Shown here piece after piece: positions 52,738 to 61,854 of a DNA stretch of 64,000 nt. Under the pieces are notes generated by a model that did not search any database, had not been told where the DNA came from, and saw nothing but the letters and a program-made list of their open reading frames with translations. The DNA is taken from contig JAFALK010000017.1 in the NCBI GenBank assembly GCA_019234295.1, forward strand, positions 1-64,000, in the 5' to 3' direction. The DNA comes from Roseateles sp. (GTDB taxonomy: Bacteria; Pseudomonadota; Gammaproteobacteria; Burkholderiales; Burkholderiaceae_C). A program made the position numbers and the translations under genes. How positions within the stretch are numbered: position 1 is the stretch's first letter; every line of letters starts with the position of its first letter.

Positions 52738-53561
52738 GCGACACACCCGCAAAGATCCGCGCCGTCCTTGCCGACGATGAGCGCCTGATGCGCGAACAGC
52801 TGCGCGCCCGCCTCGGCGAGGTCTGGCCCGAACTCGAGATCGTGGCAGAGGCCAAGAACGGCCTCGAGGCCGTGGAGCTGACCCGCGAGCACAAGCCCGA
52901 CCTGGTCTTCCTCGACATCCGCATGCCGGGCCTGACCGGCGTCGAAGCCGCACGCCAGATTGCGCAGCTGCCCGAGGACGACGACTGGCTCGTGCCCGAG
53001 ATCGTCTTCATCACCGCGTACGACCAGTACGCCGTCGAGGCCTTCGAGCAGGGCGTGGCCGACTACGTGCTCAAACCCGCCGAACGCGACCGCCTGCTGG
53101 TGACGGTGGCGCGCATCCAGAAGCGGCTGTCACTGCGCGAAGGAGGTGAGGCAGCCGATGCCAGCGTCGGCGGTGCGCCGCTGCAGCAACTGCTGCACAA
53201 GCTCGCCGCGCAGATGAACCCGGGCGGCGCGCCCAAGTACCTGCAATGGATCCAGGCCAGCGTCGGGCAGGCGATCCAGATGATCCCGGTCGAGGACGTG
53301 CTGTTCTTCATCAGCGACGAGAAGTACACCCGCGTGCAGACCGCCAAGATTGAGGCCCTGATCCGCAAGCCGATCAAGGAGCTGGTGGACGAACTCGACC
53401 CGAAGCTGTTCTGGCAGATCCATCGGTCCACCCTGGTCAATGCCCATGGCATCGACGGGATCACGCGCGACTTCCGCGGGCGTCAGCTGGTCGGGATCAA
53501 GGGCTTGACGGAGAAGCTCGAAGTCAGCCGCAGCTATACGCATCTGTTCAAGGGGATGTAG
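52734..53561 (+). CDS. LytTR family response regulator
   Basis: A 275-residue regulator: receiver domain (1-125) with 'AVLADDERLMREQL' (acidic pair), 'DLVFLDIRMPGLTG' (phospho-acceptor Asp), 'FITAYDQYAVEAF' and 'YVLKPAERDRLL' (conserved Lys), a variable linker, then a LytTR DNA-binding domain (~170-275; 'IPVEDVLFFISDEKYTRVQT', 'FWQIHRSTLVNAHGIDGI'). Forms the operon with the LytS-type kinase and the small membrane protein. Its targets are not identifiable here. Confidence 0.93.
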   Translation: MSDTPAKIRAVLADDERLMREQLRARLGEVWPELEIVAEAKNGLEAVELTREHKPDLVFLDIRMPGLTGVEAARQIAQLPEDDDWLVPEIVFITAYDQYAVEAFEQGVADYVLKPAERDRLLVTVARIQKRLSLREGGEAADASVGGAPLQQLLHKLAAQMNPGGAPKYLQWIQASVGQAIQMIPVEDVLFFISDEKYTRVQTAKIEALIRKPIKELVDELDPKLFWQIHRSTLVNAHGIDGITRDFRGRQLVGIKGLTEKLEVSRSYTHLFKGM

Positions 53562-53726
53562 TCCTGGCTTGCTGCTTCTGAGCGTTTGCTGGGACGCAGG
53601 CGCGCGCTCTTTGCCCGGTCTCATGCGCTCTTCGCAGGCAAAGGGCCAGTCCTCAATTCGGCGGCTGGTACTGCTTCTTGAGCTCCCCGAGCGTTGCGGT
53701 CTTCGAGGAGTCTGACGAAAGGCTTG

Positions 53727-54389
53727 TCAGCCCTCTTCGCGCGGCTTCAACCAGCTCGCAATGCACCACTGTGCCGTCCAATACGTCGGCAGCACCAGCA
53801 TCGCCGCCAGTGGCACCGGCCCCGCGAACTTGTTGGTGGCCAGCAAGCCGTCCGAGCAAAAGAACATCAGGCCGCCGAAGGCCAGCATCGTCGTGTTCTT
53901 CGCGTCTGCCGTATTGCGCGCGCGCCAAGCAATCACCCCTGCTTGCGCAGCCATGCTGGCCAGGCACAGCACGTAGGCCACGACGGGGACGCGGAGACCT
54001 TCGGCGATGCCAGGCCAAAGGTAGGACAGCACGACTGCCGCAAGCGCGCCGTACGCCGCGAAGACGGGCGGCCAGGCAGCGAAGCGCTGCACGCGCGTAA
54101 AGCCCCAGAGATAGGCCAGGTGCGCGGCCAGGAAGGCCAGCAGGCCCGGAATGAAGCCACTGGGGAACATCAGTGCCAGGTCACCGACGAGCGAGGCCAG
54201 AAGGCCTGCCAGTACGAAGCGCCGCACCATGGGCAGATCCTTGCCGCGGGGCCAGGCCCAGGCGATGACGAGGACGGTGGTCAGGCCCTTGAGCGCAGCG
54301 CCCAGCTCGGGCGGCCAGTGCAGCACGTCGAGCGCCAGGATGGCGAGCACAGCGCTGAGCAGGGTCAGCGGGGGCAGGAGTCTTTTCAT
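53727..54389 (-). CDS. Lysoplasmalogenase (YhhN/TMEM86 family)
   Basis: A 220-residue polytopic membrane protein with about eight helices; 'LKGLTTVLVIAWAW', 'LLASLVGDLALMF' and 'GLMFFCSDGLLATNKF' contain the conserved Lys, GD and SD residues of the YhhN family, whose members cleave the vinyl-ether bond of lysoplasmalogens or act on related lipids. Start at MKRLLPPL. Downstream of the rep gene on the same strand with a 36-bp gap. Confidence 0.87.
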   Translation of the reverse strand: MKRLLPPLTLLSAVLAILALDVLHWPPELGAALKGLTTVLVIAWAWPRGKDLPMVRRFVLAGLLASLVGDLALMFPSGFIPGLLAFLAAHLAYLWGFTRVQRFAAWPPVFAAYGALAAVVLSYLWPGIAEGLRVPVVAYVLCLASMAAQAGVIAWRARNTADAKNTTMLAFGGLMFFCSDGLLATNKFAGPVPLAAMLVLPTYWTAQWCIASWLKPREEG

Positions 54390-54425
54390 GGCGCGGATTG
54401 TGACCACACGTTGCGCCGAAAGAAC

Positions 54426-56486
54426 CTAACGCTTGCCCTCAGCGTCGGCCTGGGCTGCGGCCTTGGCGGCCGCCTTCGCCGCCATCTCCTCCCGCATGCG
54501 CTTGAGCTTCTCGCGCGGGTCTTCCTTGCCCGTGGATTCGTGCAGTTTCATCTCGAGGATGAAGCGGCTCGGCACGCCCATCACAGTCTCGCGGCCCTTG
54601 CGGCGCCGGCGCAGTGTCGAGACCGCCAGCGTGCGGCGTGCACGCGTGATGCCCACGTACATGAGGCGGCGTTCTTCCTCAAGGCGCTGCGCCGTCATCT
54701 CCTCGTCGTCGGCCTTGAAGGGCAGCAGGCCTTCGTTGACGCCGGCGAGGAAGACATGCGGCCACTCCAGGCCCTTGCTCGCGTGCAAGGTGGTCAGCGT
54801 GACTTGGTCTTGCTCCTCCCCGCGCTCGGCCAGCGAGAGGATGACGCTGATGGTCTGAGCCACCTGCAGCACGCTCTGGCGCTCGCTCTCGAAAGTGGCG
54901 CCGCCATCCTGGGTGATCTGGCCGCCGCAGCGCTTGGCCACCCAGTCCACGAAGTCCAGCACATTGCCCCAGCGCGCCTGGGCAACCTTCTCGTTCTCCT
55001 CCTGGTCGAGAAGGTGCTGCTCGTAGCCGATGTCGCAGAGCCACTCCATGATGAAGGCGCGCGCCTCTTCTGCGCCCACGGTGTGCTCGGCGCGGTACTG
55101 CAGCTCGTTCACATAACGGCCGAATTCGTGCAGCGAGCCGATGGCTTTTTTCGATAGCGCGGTGGCCAGGCTCTCGGCGAAAAGAGCCTCGAACATCGAG
55201 CAGCGCCATTGCTTGGAGAACTCGCCGAGCGAGCCGAGCGTCTGATGGCCGATGCCACGTTTGGGGACGGTGACGGCGCGCAGAAAGGCCGGGTCGTCGT
55301 CCTGATTCACGAGCAGGCGCAACCAGGCACACAAGTCCTTGATTTCCGCACGGTCGAAGAAGCTCTGGCCGCCGCTGACCTTGTACGGAATCTGGGCACG
55401 GCGCAGGGCCTGCTCGAACACGCGCGCCTGGTGGTTGGCGCGATAGAGGATGGCGAACTCGGCGAAGTCCTTCGCAAAGCCCCCTCCGCGCAGCGCGTTG
55501 ATGCGAGCCACGGCGCGCTCGGCCTCGTGCTCCTCTCCGTCGCTCTCGACAAGGGTGACGGGGTCACCGTCGCCGAACTCGCTCCACAGCTTCTTCTCGT
55601 AGAGCTTGGGATTGCCGGCGATCACGTTGTTGGCAGCGCGAAGGATGTTGCCGGTCGAGCGGTAGTTCTGCTCCAGCGGGATGACCTTGAGCCGCGGGAA
55701 CTCGACCGGCAGCCGCTTGAGGTTCTCGATGGTGGCGCCGCGCCAGCCGTAGATGCTCTGGTCGTCGTCGCCCACAGCGGTGAACATGGCACGCTCGCCC
55801 ACCAGGTGCTTGAGCAGCTCGTACTGCACGGCGTTGGTGTCCTGGTACTCGTCGACGAGCACGTAGCGCAGCATGTCCTGCCACTTGCCACGCGCCTCTG
55901 CGTCAGTGGCGAAGAGTTTGAGCGGCAGCGAGATCAGATCGTCGAAGTCCACGGCTTGGTAGGCCGCGAGACGCTCTTCGTAGCGCTGCATCACGACGGC
56001 AGCCACGCGCTCGTTCTCGTCCTTGGCCGCCGCCAGCGCGCCCTCCGAGTTCAGGCCCATGTTCTTCCACAGCGAGATGGTCCACTGCCAGCCCTTGGCC
56101 TGGTTGGCGTCCGTCGTGCCACCGGCATCCTTGAGCACGGAGAGCACGTCATCCGCATCGAGGATGGAGAACTGCTGCTTGAGGCCCAGCCGCGTGCCTT
56201 CCTCACGCAGGATGCGCACGCCCAGGGAGTGAAAGGTCGAGATCGCGAGATCCTTGGCAGCCTTGGCGCCGATCAGGGCCTTGGCACGCTCGCGCATCTC
56301 CTGTGCGGCCTTGTTCGTGAAGGTGATGGCGGCGATGTTCCTGGCCGCATAGCCGGCCTGCAGCAGGCGCGCGATCTTGGTCGTGATGACGCGGGTCTTG
56401 CCCGAGCCGGCGCCGGCGATGACAAGACAGGGGCCGTCGAGGTGATGGACGGCGGCGAGTTGGGCGGGATTGAGGGTTTCGGCCAT
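54426..56486 (-). CDS. rep: ATP-dependent DNA helicase Rep (UvrD/Rep superfamily 1)
   Basis: A 686-residue SF1A helicase. Motifs in order: 'CLVIAGAGSGKTRVIT' (Walker A), 'ITFTNKAAQEMRER' (Ia), 'YVLVDEYQDTNAVQYELL' (II), 'VGDDDQSIYGWRGA' (III), 'PLEQNYRSTGNIL' (IV), 'VTLTTLHASKGLEWPHVFL' (V) and 'YVGITRARRTL' (VI). The length and 'KAIGSLHEFGRY' style 2B region fit Rep, which clears proteins ahead of the replication fork; a UvrD-like assignment is less likely. The C-terminus is Lys/Ala-rich. Confidence 0.9.
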   Translation of the reverse strand: MAETLNPAQLAAVHHLDGPCLVIAGAGSGKTRVITTKIARLLQAGYAARNIAAITFTNKAAQEMRERAKALIGAKAAKDLAISTFHSLGVRILREEGTRLGLKQQFSILDADDVLSVLKDAGGTTDANQAKGWQWTISLWKNMGLNSEGALAAAKDENERVAAVVMQRYEERLAAYQAVDFDDLISLPLKLFATDAEARGKWQDMLRYVLVDEYQDTNAVQYELLKHLVGERAMFTAVGDDDQSIYGWRGATIENLKRLPVEFPRLKVIPLEQNYRSTGNILRAANNVIAGNPKLYEKKLWSEFGDGDPVTLVESDGEEHEAERAVARINALRGGGFAKDFAEFAILYRANHQARVFEQALRRAQIPYKVSGGQSFFDRAEIKDLCAWLRLLVNQDDDPAFLRAVTVPKRGIGHQTLGSLGEFSKQWRCSMFEALFAESLATALSKKAIGSLHEFGRYVNELQYRAEHTVGAEEARAFIMEWLCDIGYEQHLLDQEENEKVAQARWGNVLDFVDWVAKRCGGQITQDGGATFESERQSVLQVAQTISVILSLAERGEEQDQVTLTTLHASKGLEWPHVFLAGVNEGLLPFKADDEEMTAQRLEEERRLMYVGITRARRTLAVSTLRRRRKGRETVMGVPSRFILEMKLHESTGKEDPREKLKRMREEMAAKAAAKAAAQADAEGKR

Positions 56487-56546
56487 GGAGGGGCGGGATT
56501 ATCCCCGCCCGCCCTCAAGCCCCTTTCAGGGCCTCATCAGGTCCCC

Positions 56547-56584
56547 ATCAGTCCCTCATCAGTCCCTCATCAGTCCCTCATCAG
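56547..56584. repeat. 11-bp tandem repeat overlapping the 3' end of the O-antigen ligase-like gene
   Basis: ATCAGTCCCTC is present three times in tandem (56547-56557, 56558-56568, 56569-56579) followed by ATCAG, with two imperfect copies just upstream (from about 56524). The stop codon of the leftward gene (TGA, complement of 56581-56583) lies in the last partial copy. The array fills most of the 94-bp gap before the rep start. Confidence 0.85.
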
Positions 56585-59070
56585 GCGCGCTCGGCCACCG
56601 CGCCGGGCAGCGCCCTCAGGCCCAGGGAGAAGAGCAGCAGCACGAAGAAGGCCCAGCCCACACGCGGCACGTCGAGCAGGCTGTCGAAGGCACCCACGCA
56701 CAGAAAGCCGACGATGGCCCCCGCCATGGCCGGGGCCAGGGGTTGGTCGCGGCCGCGGCCGAAGGACAGGCGCAGCAGCACCAGCAACACCAGGCCCGCA
56801 AGCACAGCCAAGCCCAGCACGCCCTGCTCGAACAAGACGTGCAAGGCCATGTTCTTGATGTGCCAGGGCAGGTGGTTGCGGTCGCTGCTGAAGAACCAGT
56901 GCGCCAGGCCCTGGGAGAAGTTGCCGTTAGACAGCAACTCGCCGCGCGAATCGGTGAGGCTCATGGAGTCGATGTCGGCCTTGCCGTCTGGGTCGTCCAT
57001 GATGATGGAGAACACGATCAGCTTGGGCGCGAACCAATCGCCGCCCATGCCGGACGCTGGGCCGAAGTCGACCTGCACGCGTTGCCAGCCACCCCCGTCC
57101 GGCAGAGGTTTGATCGACAAGTTGCGGCCGATATACGCATCCGAATAGAGCAGGTGCTTTTCGGTGACCTCAAGGCCCAGGTTCACCGGCTTGTCCACTC
57201 GCACCCGGGCCTCGAAGTGCACCGGCCCTCGTGGCGCCGAGATGCGCTGGCTCACGCGCAGCATCTCGCCTCCGCCGGTGGGCTGATGCATACCCGCCAG
57301 GCGCAGCCAGCTTTCGTGGCCATCCTCCTGCAGGCGATAGTCGCCGATTCGGTCCTTGAGCGGGCCCTCGAAGAACTCGGAGGCCACATAGCGGCCTGCG
57401 CCCTTGCCCAGCCACAGATCCTGCGGACCGGACAGCATGGAAACGCCCTGGCGCCAATGCGTGAGGCGCGTATCCAGGTCTTCGGCGGCGGCGGACATGC
57501 GGTCGCGCAAGTACACGCCACCGCCAAGCACGCCCACCGTGGCCCCGATCACGACCAGGGCCGAGAACACCAGGCCACGCTGGCGCCAGCCCATGGAGCC
57601 GAGGATCTTGAAGGGCCAGAACTGTGGCCAGATCAGCATGGCCAGCCAGCCCAGGCCCAGGGGCGCGGCCACGGCCAGCGCATCATCGCGCGCACCCGAA
57701 CCGCCCCAGGAATCAGCCACCAGCACGGTGGAGAACAGCACCCAGAACCACAGCGCCGACATCAGGCAGGACTGAACCGGTCGCGCCTGCCCCGGCTGGT
57801 TCAGGCGCCGCGCCACCAGTGCCGCAAAGAAGGCGACCGAGTAGCTCACGTACGCCGCCTTGGGCAGGTAGATGGCCAAGGCTGTGGCCACGCCCGTGGC
57901 CAGCAGGGCCAGCAAGGCGCCCATGATGGTGCCGACGATGCGCTGCCCGCGGCTGGGCAGCCATTGGCTGGACGGCATGGTCAACAGGATCATCATGCTG
58001 CCCAGCAGGGCCAGCAGGCCGCGATAGCCGCTGCTGCTGAACATGTGCAAAGCGCCCAAGCCGAAGCACAGCACAAGCGCGAGCGCGCCGATCTTGGCCG
58101 GTCCGGGCACCGATAGCAGGGGCTTGATGTCGAGCACCTTCTGCTGGCTTGCGCGCCGCCACTGCGCGCCGCGCAGCCCCAGCATCACAATCATGCCCAC
58201 TGGCACGGCCAGGTAGACGCCGCGCGAGAAGGTGGTCAGGCAGGCGTACAGGCCCAGCACCGCCACACCCATCAGAGCCGCAAAACCCAGCGGCGAATGC
58301 TGCCGCAGCAGCGCCATGAGGACGAAGGGCATGCTCAGGGCCAGGGCACCGTCGAAGGCTGCACCTCCCACGTGCATCTCCCAGAACAGGGCCGTGGTTC
58401 GGTAGTCGGACGAAAAGTTGAGCAAGCCCGTGAACGCCTGGCGCTCCCACAGCGCGGCCAGGGACATCAGCACACAGGAGCCGACCATGCCCCACATCAG
58501 GGCCTCGCTCTGCGCCTGCGGCTGCACGGCCGCCGCACGCGTCCACAGCGGCACCAGCAGCAGAGCCAGGAAATACGCCTTGACGTTGCGCAGGCTGTTC
58601 AGCGGCTCCAGATAGCCCTGCCACCAACCAAATTGGAAGCCGCCCGCATCTGCAAAGCCGCGCTGCATGGACAGCAGGGAAGTGCCCACGAACAGCAGCA
58701 ATAGCACCAGCACAGGACCCGAGTAGGACAGCTCGTGCCGCCAGGCCGGCAGCCTCTCGGTCGGCGGCTGCCTGAAGGCCAGGGCCGCGTAGGCACCAGC
58801 CGCCACGGCCAGCACCAGCATGTCCATTTCCTCGAACACGAGCCAGCCGCTCCAGGGCGCGAAGCCCAGCACCGGCATCAGCGCCAGCAGCGCCGGCGTG
58901 CGCGTCCACCAGCGCATGCTCACGGCGGCCGCGGCCAGCACTCCAGCCAAGGCCAAGCTGTGACTCAGCGGATAGTGCAGGGCGAGCACCAAGGCCAGCG
59001 CCATGCAGCAAGCCGCCGTCACGAGGGCCGGCCAATGGAGCGATCGAAGCGGCGGGGTCGTCGAGGCCAT
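56581..59070 (-). CDS. O-antigen ligase/polymerase-like (Wzy_C) membrane protein with inserted soluble domain
   Basis: An 829-residue protein with 12 or more transmembrane helices. The region before the last helices ('HLPWHIKNMALHVLFEQGVLGLAVLAG') has the H...E.G.LG arrangement of WaaL/Wzy proteins, and 'LTTFSRGVYLAVPVGMIVML' the Arg-containing motif of the first half. Between the two membrane parts (about residues 560-735) lies a large extracytoplasmic insertion with carbohydrate-binding-like beta-strand text ('ISAPRGPVHFEARVRVDKPV', 'LPDGGGWQRVQVDFG', 'ELLSNGNFSQGLAHWFFS'). Likely joins or polymerises a surface glycan. Start at MASTTPPL, divergent from the phoD-like gene. Confidence 0.8.
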   Translation of the reverse strand: MASTTPPLRSLHWPALVTAACCMALALVLALHYPLSHSLALAGVLAAAAVSMRWWTRTPALLALMPVLGFAPWSGWLVFEEMDMLVLAVAAGAYAALAFRQPPTERLPAWRHELSYSGPVLVLLLLFVGTSLLSMQRGFADAGGFQFGWWQGYLEPLNSLRNVKAYFLALLLVPLWTRAAAVQPQAQSEALMWGMVGSCVLMSLAALWERQAFTGLLNFSSDYRTTALFWEMHVGGAAFDGALALSMPFVLMALLRQHSPLGFAALMGVAVLGLYACLTTFSRGVYLAVPVGMIVMLGLRGAQWRRASQQKVLDIKPLLSVPGPAKIGALALVLCFGLGALHMFSSSGYRGLLALLGSMMILLTMPSSQWLPSRGQRIVGTIMGALLALLATGVATALAIYLPKAAYVSYSVAFFAALVARRLNQPGQARPVQSCLMSALWFWVLFSTVLVADSWGGSGARDDALAVAAPLGLGWLAMLIWPQFWPFKILGSMGWRQRGLVFSALVVIGATVGVLGGGVYLRDRMSAAAEDLDTRLTHWRQGVSMLSGPQDLWLGKGAGRYVASEFFEGPLKDRIGDYRLQEDGHESWLRLAGMHQPTGGGEMLRVSQRISAPRGPVHFEARVRVDKPVNLGLEVTEKHLLYSDAYIGRNLSIKPLPDGGGWQRVQVDFGPASGMGGDWFAPKLIVFSIIMDDPDGKADIDSMSLTDSRGELLSNGNFSQGLAHWFFSSDRNHLPWHIKNMALHVLFEQGVLGLAVLAGLVLLVLLRLSFGRGRDQPLAPAMAGAIVGFLCVGAFDSLLDVPRVGWAFFVLLLFSLGLRALPGAVAERA

Positions 59071-59130
59071 GGCCGGCGGATCATAAGGGCGCACATGACG
59101 AGGAAACATTGGCGTTGCTACCATGGCCAG

Positions 59131-60660
59131 ATGAGCCGTTCCACGCATTCGCCCAGCCGGCGCAGTCTCCTTCAAGCCGCCCTCGCCGCGGGCGCGGCCC
59201 CACTTTTCGTCCGCCATGCGCTGGCCGCCGATCAGCCCCGCTTCGCCCTGGGCGTGGCCTCGGGCTTTGCGCAGCCCGATGGCATCGTGCTTTGGACCCT
59301 GGTCAGCGGTGAGGGTCTGCCCGCGCAAGTGGCCGTGGACTGGGAGATGGCCCAAGACGAGGCTTTCACGCGCGTCCAGGCGCGTGGCCGTGAGTGGGCC
59401 GTTCCCGAAGACGCCTACAGCGTGCACGCCGAAGCCGCCGGCCTTGCCCCCGATCGCTGGTACTGGTACCGCTTCACGGCTCTGGGCCAGCGGAGCCCGG
59501 TGGGGCGCACGCGCACGGCGCCAGCACGGGGCGCGGAGGTAGACCGCCTGCGCTTCGCCATTGCGTCGTGCCAGCGTTACGACCACGGCCGCTACGCCGC
59601 CTGGGCCGACTGCGCGCGCCGCGAGCTGGACTTCGTGTTCTTCCTCGGCGATTACATCTACGAGAACGCCACACCGGCCGATCGCAATCCGCCGCGCCGC
59701 CACGAGGGGCCGCGCTGCGAGCTGCTCTCCGACTACCGCCGCCGCCACGCCCAGTACAAGAGCGACCCGCATTTGCAGGCCGCGCATGCCGGCGCGCCGT
59801 GGTTCCTGATCTGGGACGACCACGACATCGAAAACGACTGGGCCGGCAATGTCTCAGAGCGGCTGACCGAGCATTTCGAGCGCCAACGCGCCGCTGCCGC
59901 CAAAGCCTACTGGGAGCACCTGCCCTTTCCCAAGTCACGCCGCCCCGATGCCTGGTCCATGTTGATCAACGAGCGCTACGACTGGGGCGCGCTCGCCCGC
60001 ATCATCGCCATTGACGACCGCCAGTGGCGCGATCAGCAGGTCTGCCCCAAGCCCGGCAGGGGAGGCGGCACCACGGTCAGCGCCTCGATCTGCCCCGAGG
60101 TGTTCGACCCCAAGCGCACCATGCTCGGCCCCGCGCAAGAGCAATGGCTCGCTGCGCAATGGGATGCGAGCAAGCCCTGGAACCTGCTCGCCCAGCAGAC
60201 CTTGATGGCCGGTCTCAATTGGGAGCCCGACAAGAGCAAGCCGCCCACGATCTGGACCGACGGCTGGGACGGCTATCCCGAACCACGCCGGCGTCTGTTG
60301 GCCGACCTGGCCGCGCGAGATCTGCCCAACACCGTGGTCCTCGGTGGCGATGTGCACGCCAACTTCGTGGCCGACCTGCGGGTGACGCCGGAGGGTCCGA
60401 TCGTGGCCACCGAGTTCTGCGGCACCTCGATCACGAGCGAGGGCATGCGCCAGTCCCAGCTCGACCAAGCGCTGCCGCACAACCCGCAACTCCACTACGG
60501 TCGCAGCGAGGAGCGTGGCTACGCAAGCTTCGAACTCACGCCCGGCGGGCTGACGGCCGAGCTGCGGACCGTGAACGAGATCTGGCGGGACGACAGCCCC
60601 GTGGAAACGGCGGCGCGCTTTTTCGTCGAAGCCGGCAGGCCCGGCGCGCAAAGAGCTTAG
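59131..60660 (+). CDS. PhoD-like alkaline phosphatase/phosphodiesterase, Tat-exported
   Basis: A 509-residue protein with a twin-arginine leader ('SRRSLLQAALAAGAAPLFVRHALA'), an N-terminal PhoD_N domain ('FALGVASGFAQPDGIVLWTLV') and the PhoD metallophosphatase domain: 'FAIASCQRYDHGRYAAW', 'FVFFLGDYIYENA', 'LIWDDHDIENDWAGN', 'LLAQQTLMAGLNW' and 'VVLGGDVHANFVADL'. These enzymes hydrolyse phosphodiesters/monoesters outside the cytoplasm with Fe/Ca. It diverges from the O-antigen ligase-like gene and converges on the pseudokinase gene. Confidence 0.92.
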   Translation: MSRSTHSPSRRSLLQAALAAGAAPLFVRHALAADQPRFALGVASGFAQPDGIVLWTLVSGEGLPAQVAVDWEMAQDEAFTRVQARGREWAVPEDAYSVHAEAAGLAPDRWYWYRFTALGQRSPVGRTRTAPARGAEVDRLRFAIASCQRYDHGRYAAWADCARRELDFVFFLGDYIYENATPADRNPPRRHEGPRCELLSDYRRRHAQYKSDPHLQAAHAGAPWFLIWDDHDIENDWAGNVSERLTEHFERQRAAAAKAYWEHLPFPKSRRPDAWSMLINERYDWGALARIIAIDDRQWRDQQVCPKPGRGGGTTVSASICPEVFDPKRTMLGPAQEQWLAAQWDASKPWNLLAQQTLMAGLNWEPDKSKPPTIWTDGWDGYPEPRRRLLADLAARDLPNTVVLGGDVHANFVADLRVTPEGPIVATEFCGTSITSEGMRQSQLDQALPHNPQLHYGRSEERGYASFELTPGGLTAELRTVNEIWRDDSPVETAARFFVEAGRPGAQRA

Positions 60661-60665
60661 CTCGC

Positions 60666-61700
60666 TCAGCGCTTGAACTGGACGGCGTGCTGCGCCACGG
60701 CCGCGATGCGGTCGCTCCACATCACTGCGCTTGCACAGACCACCATCAGCAGGGCAGCCACCAGGGGCCAGCGGCGGCGGCGCGGCGGCGTGGCGGCCGG
60801 CTGATTGCCGCTCACAGGCGGCATGGGCGCGAAGCTCATGGCCGAATGATTGCCGCCGACCATCCAGGCGTGCAGGTCATCGGCCAGCACCTCGGCGCAA
60901 GGCTGGCGGCGCTGCACCAGGGGCGAGGCGGCCTTGCGCAGCAGGGCATCCAGACTCATGCGTTCGATCAGACCGAGCTCGTTCCAGCGCGCGGCAGGTG
61001 AGGCGTCGGCCACGCCGTTGCCGACCTCGTTGGGCAGGCGACCGTCCACCAACACATAAAGCAGGGCGCCCAGGCCATAGACCTCGGCCGCGAGACTGGC
61101 AGGATGGCCGCCGCGCTGCTCCGGGCTGATAAAGGCGGGTAATGCCGCGGGCATGCGACCACGCTCATAGGCGCCATCGGGATCCGGGATGCGCACGAGC
61201 CCCAGCCCCATCAAAGAGACCTGGCCTTCGTCGTTCACCCAGATCAACTCGGGGTCGACTTCGGAGAGTAGCCAGCCCTCGCGGTGCACGTGGCGGAGCA
61301 ACTCACACAGCTGCAAGACCAGCTCGAGCCGCCCGCGCAGGCCGAGCATCTCGACGGCATCCAAAATGGGGCGACCCTGAGTGGCGGCCAGCACGAGATA
61401 GGGCTGACCCAGGGGTGTGACACCGCTGTCGGTGGCCACGGCGATGCTGGGATGCGACAGGCGCACCAACTCGTCCGCGTGATCGGCGAAGCGCAGCAGC
61501 AGCTCGGCCGACAACTCGCCGCGGTGCATCACCAGAGCCAGCGCCTGCTGACCTTGCGCACGCGAGTGGGTCGCCCGGTACCACTGCCCGCCATCGCCGG
61601 CGAACAGCGGCTCCCCCAGGCGCCAGACGCCCAGCGCGAGGCCTTCCCCGAGATAGGGAACCGTGGCCGGCGGCGGCAGTTGGACAGGAGGCATTCGCAT
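60666..61700 (-). CDS. Membrane-anchored protein pseudokinase
   Basis: A 344-residue protein with a Ser/Thr kinase fold (about 15-275) and one C-terminal transmembrane helix (~305-325). The fold is recognisable from 'HREGWLLSEVDPELIWVNDEGQVSLMGLGLVRI', 'FISPEQRGG' and 'EVYGLGALLYVLVDGRLP', but the catalytic residues are gone: the beta-3 Lys falls in 'ALALVMH', the HRD loop reads SEV, the Asn is replaced, and DFG reads GLG. It is therefore predicted to be inactive. Start at MRMPPVQL (MPPVQL at 61694 also possible). Diverges from the S9 peptidase gene. Confidence 0.85.
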   Translation of the reverse strand: MRMPPVQLPPPATVPYLGEGLALGVWRLGEPLFAGDGGQWYRATHSRAQGQQALALVMHRGELSAELLLRFADHADELVRLSHPSIAVATDSGVTPLGQPYLVLAATQGRPILDAVEMLGLRGRLELVLQLCELLRHVHREGWLLSEVDPELIWVNDEGQVSLMGLGLVRIPDPDGAYERGRMPAALPAFISPEQRGGHPASLAAEVYGLGALLYVLVDGRLPNEVGNGVADASPAARWNELGLIERMSLDALLRKAASPLVQRRQPCAEVLADDLHAWMVGGNHSAMSFAPMPPVSGNQPAATPPRRRRWPLVAALLMVVCASAVMWSDRIAAVAQHAVQFKR

Positions 61701-61854
61701 GTGCTGGCATGGTAGCGGCGCAGTGGCGCGGCGCGTGGCCATGGGACCCCAAGACGAGGGAGAACGCCGCCTATTCACGGTAGCTAGCGTGAAAATTGCA
61801 CTGACTTGGGGCGGCGATACTTGCAGGAAACATCTGGCAGTCGGAGACAAGCGC

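Noticed and set aside
53609-53643. CTTTGCC...GGCAAAG inverted repeat after the LytTR gene
   Set aside because: Loop of 21 nt and no T-tract; not convincing as a terminator or operator.
56470-58116. Long rightward open frame over the O-antigen ligase-like gene
   Set aside because: Composition is Q/H/A/R-rich without motifs; the opposite strand carries a coherent polytopic membrane protein.
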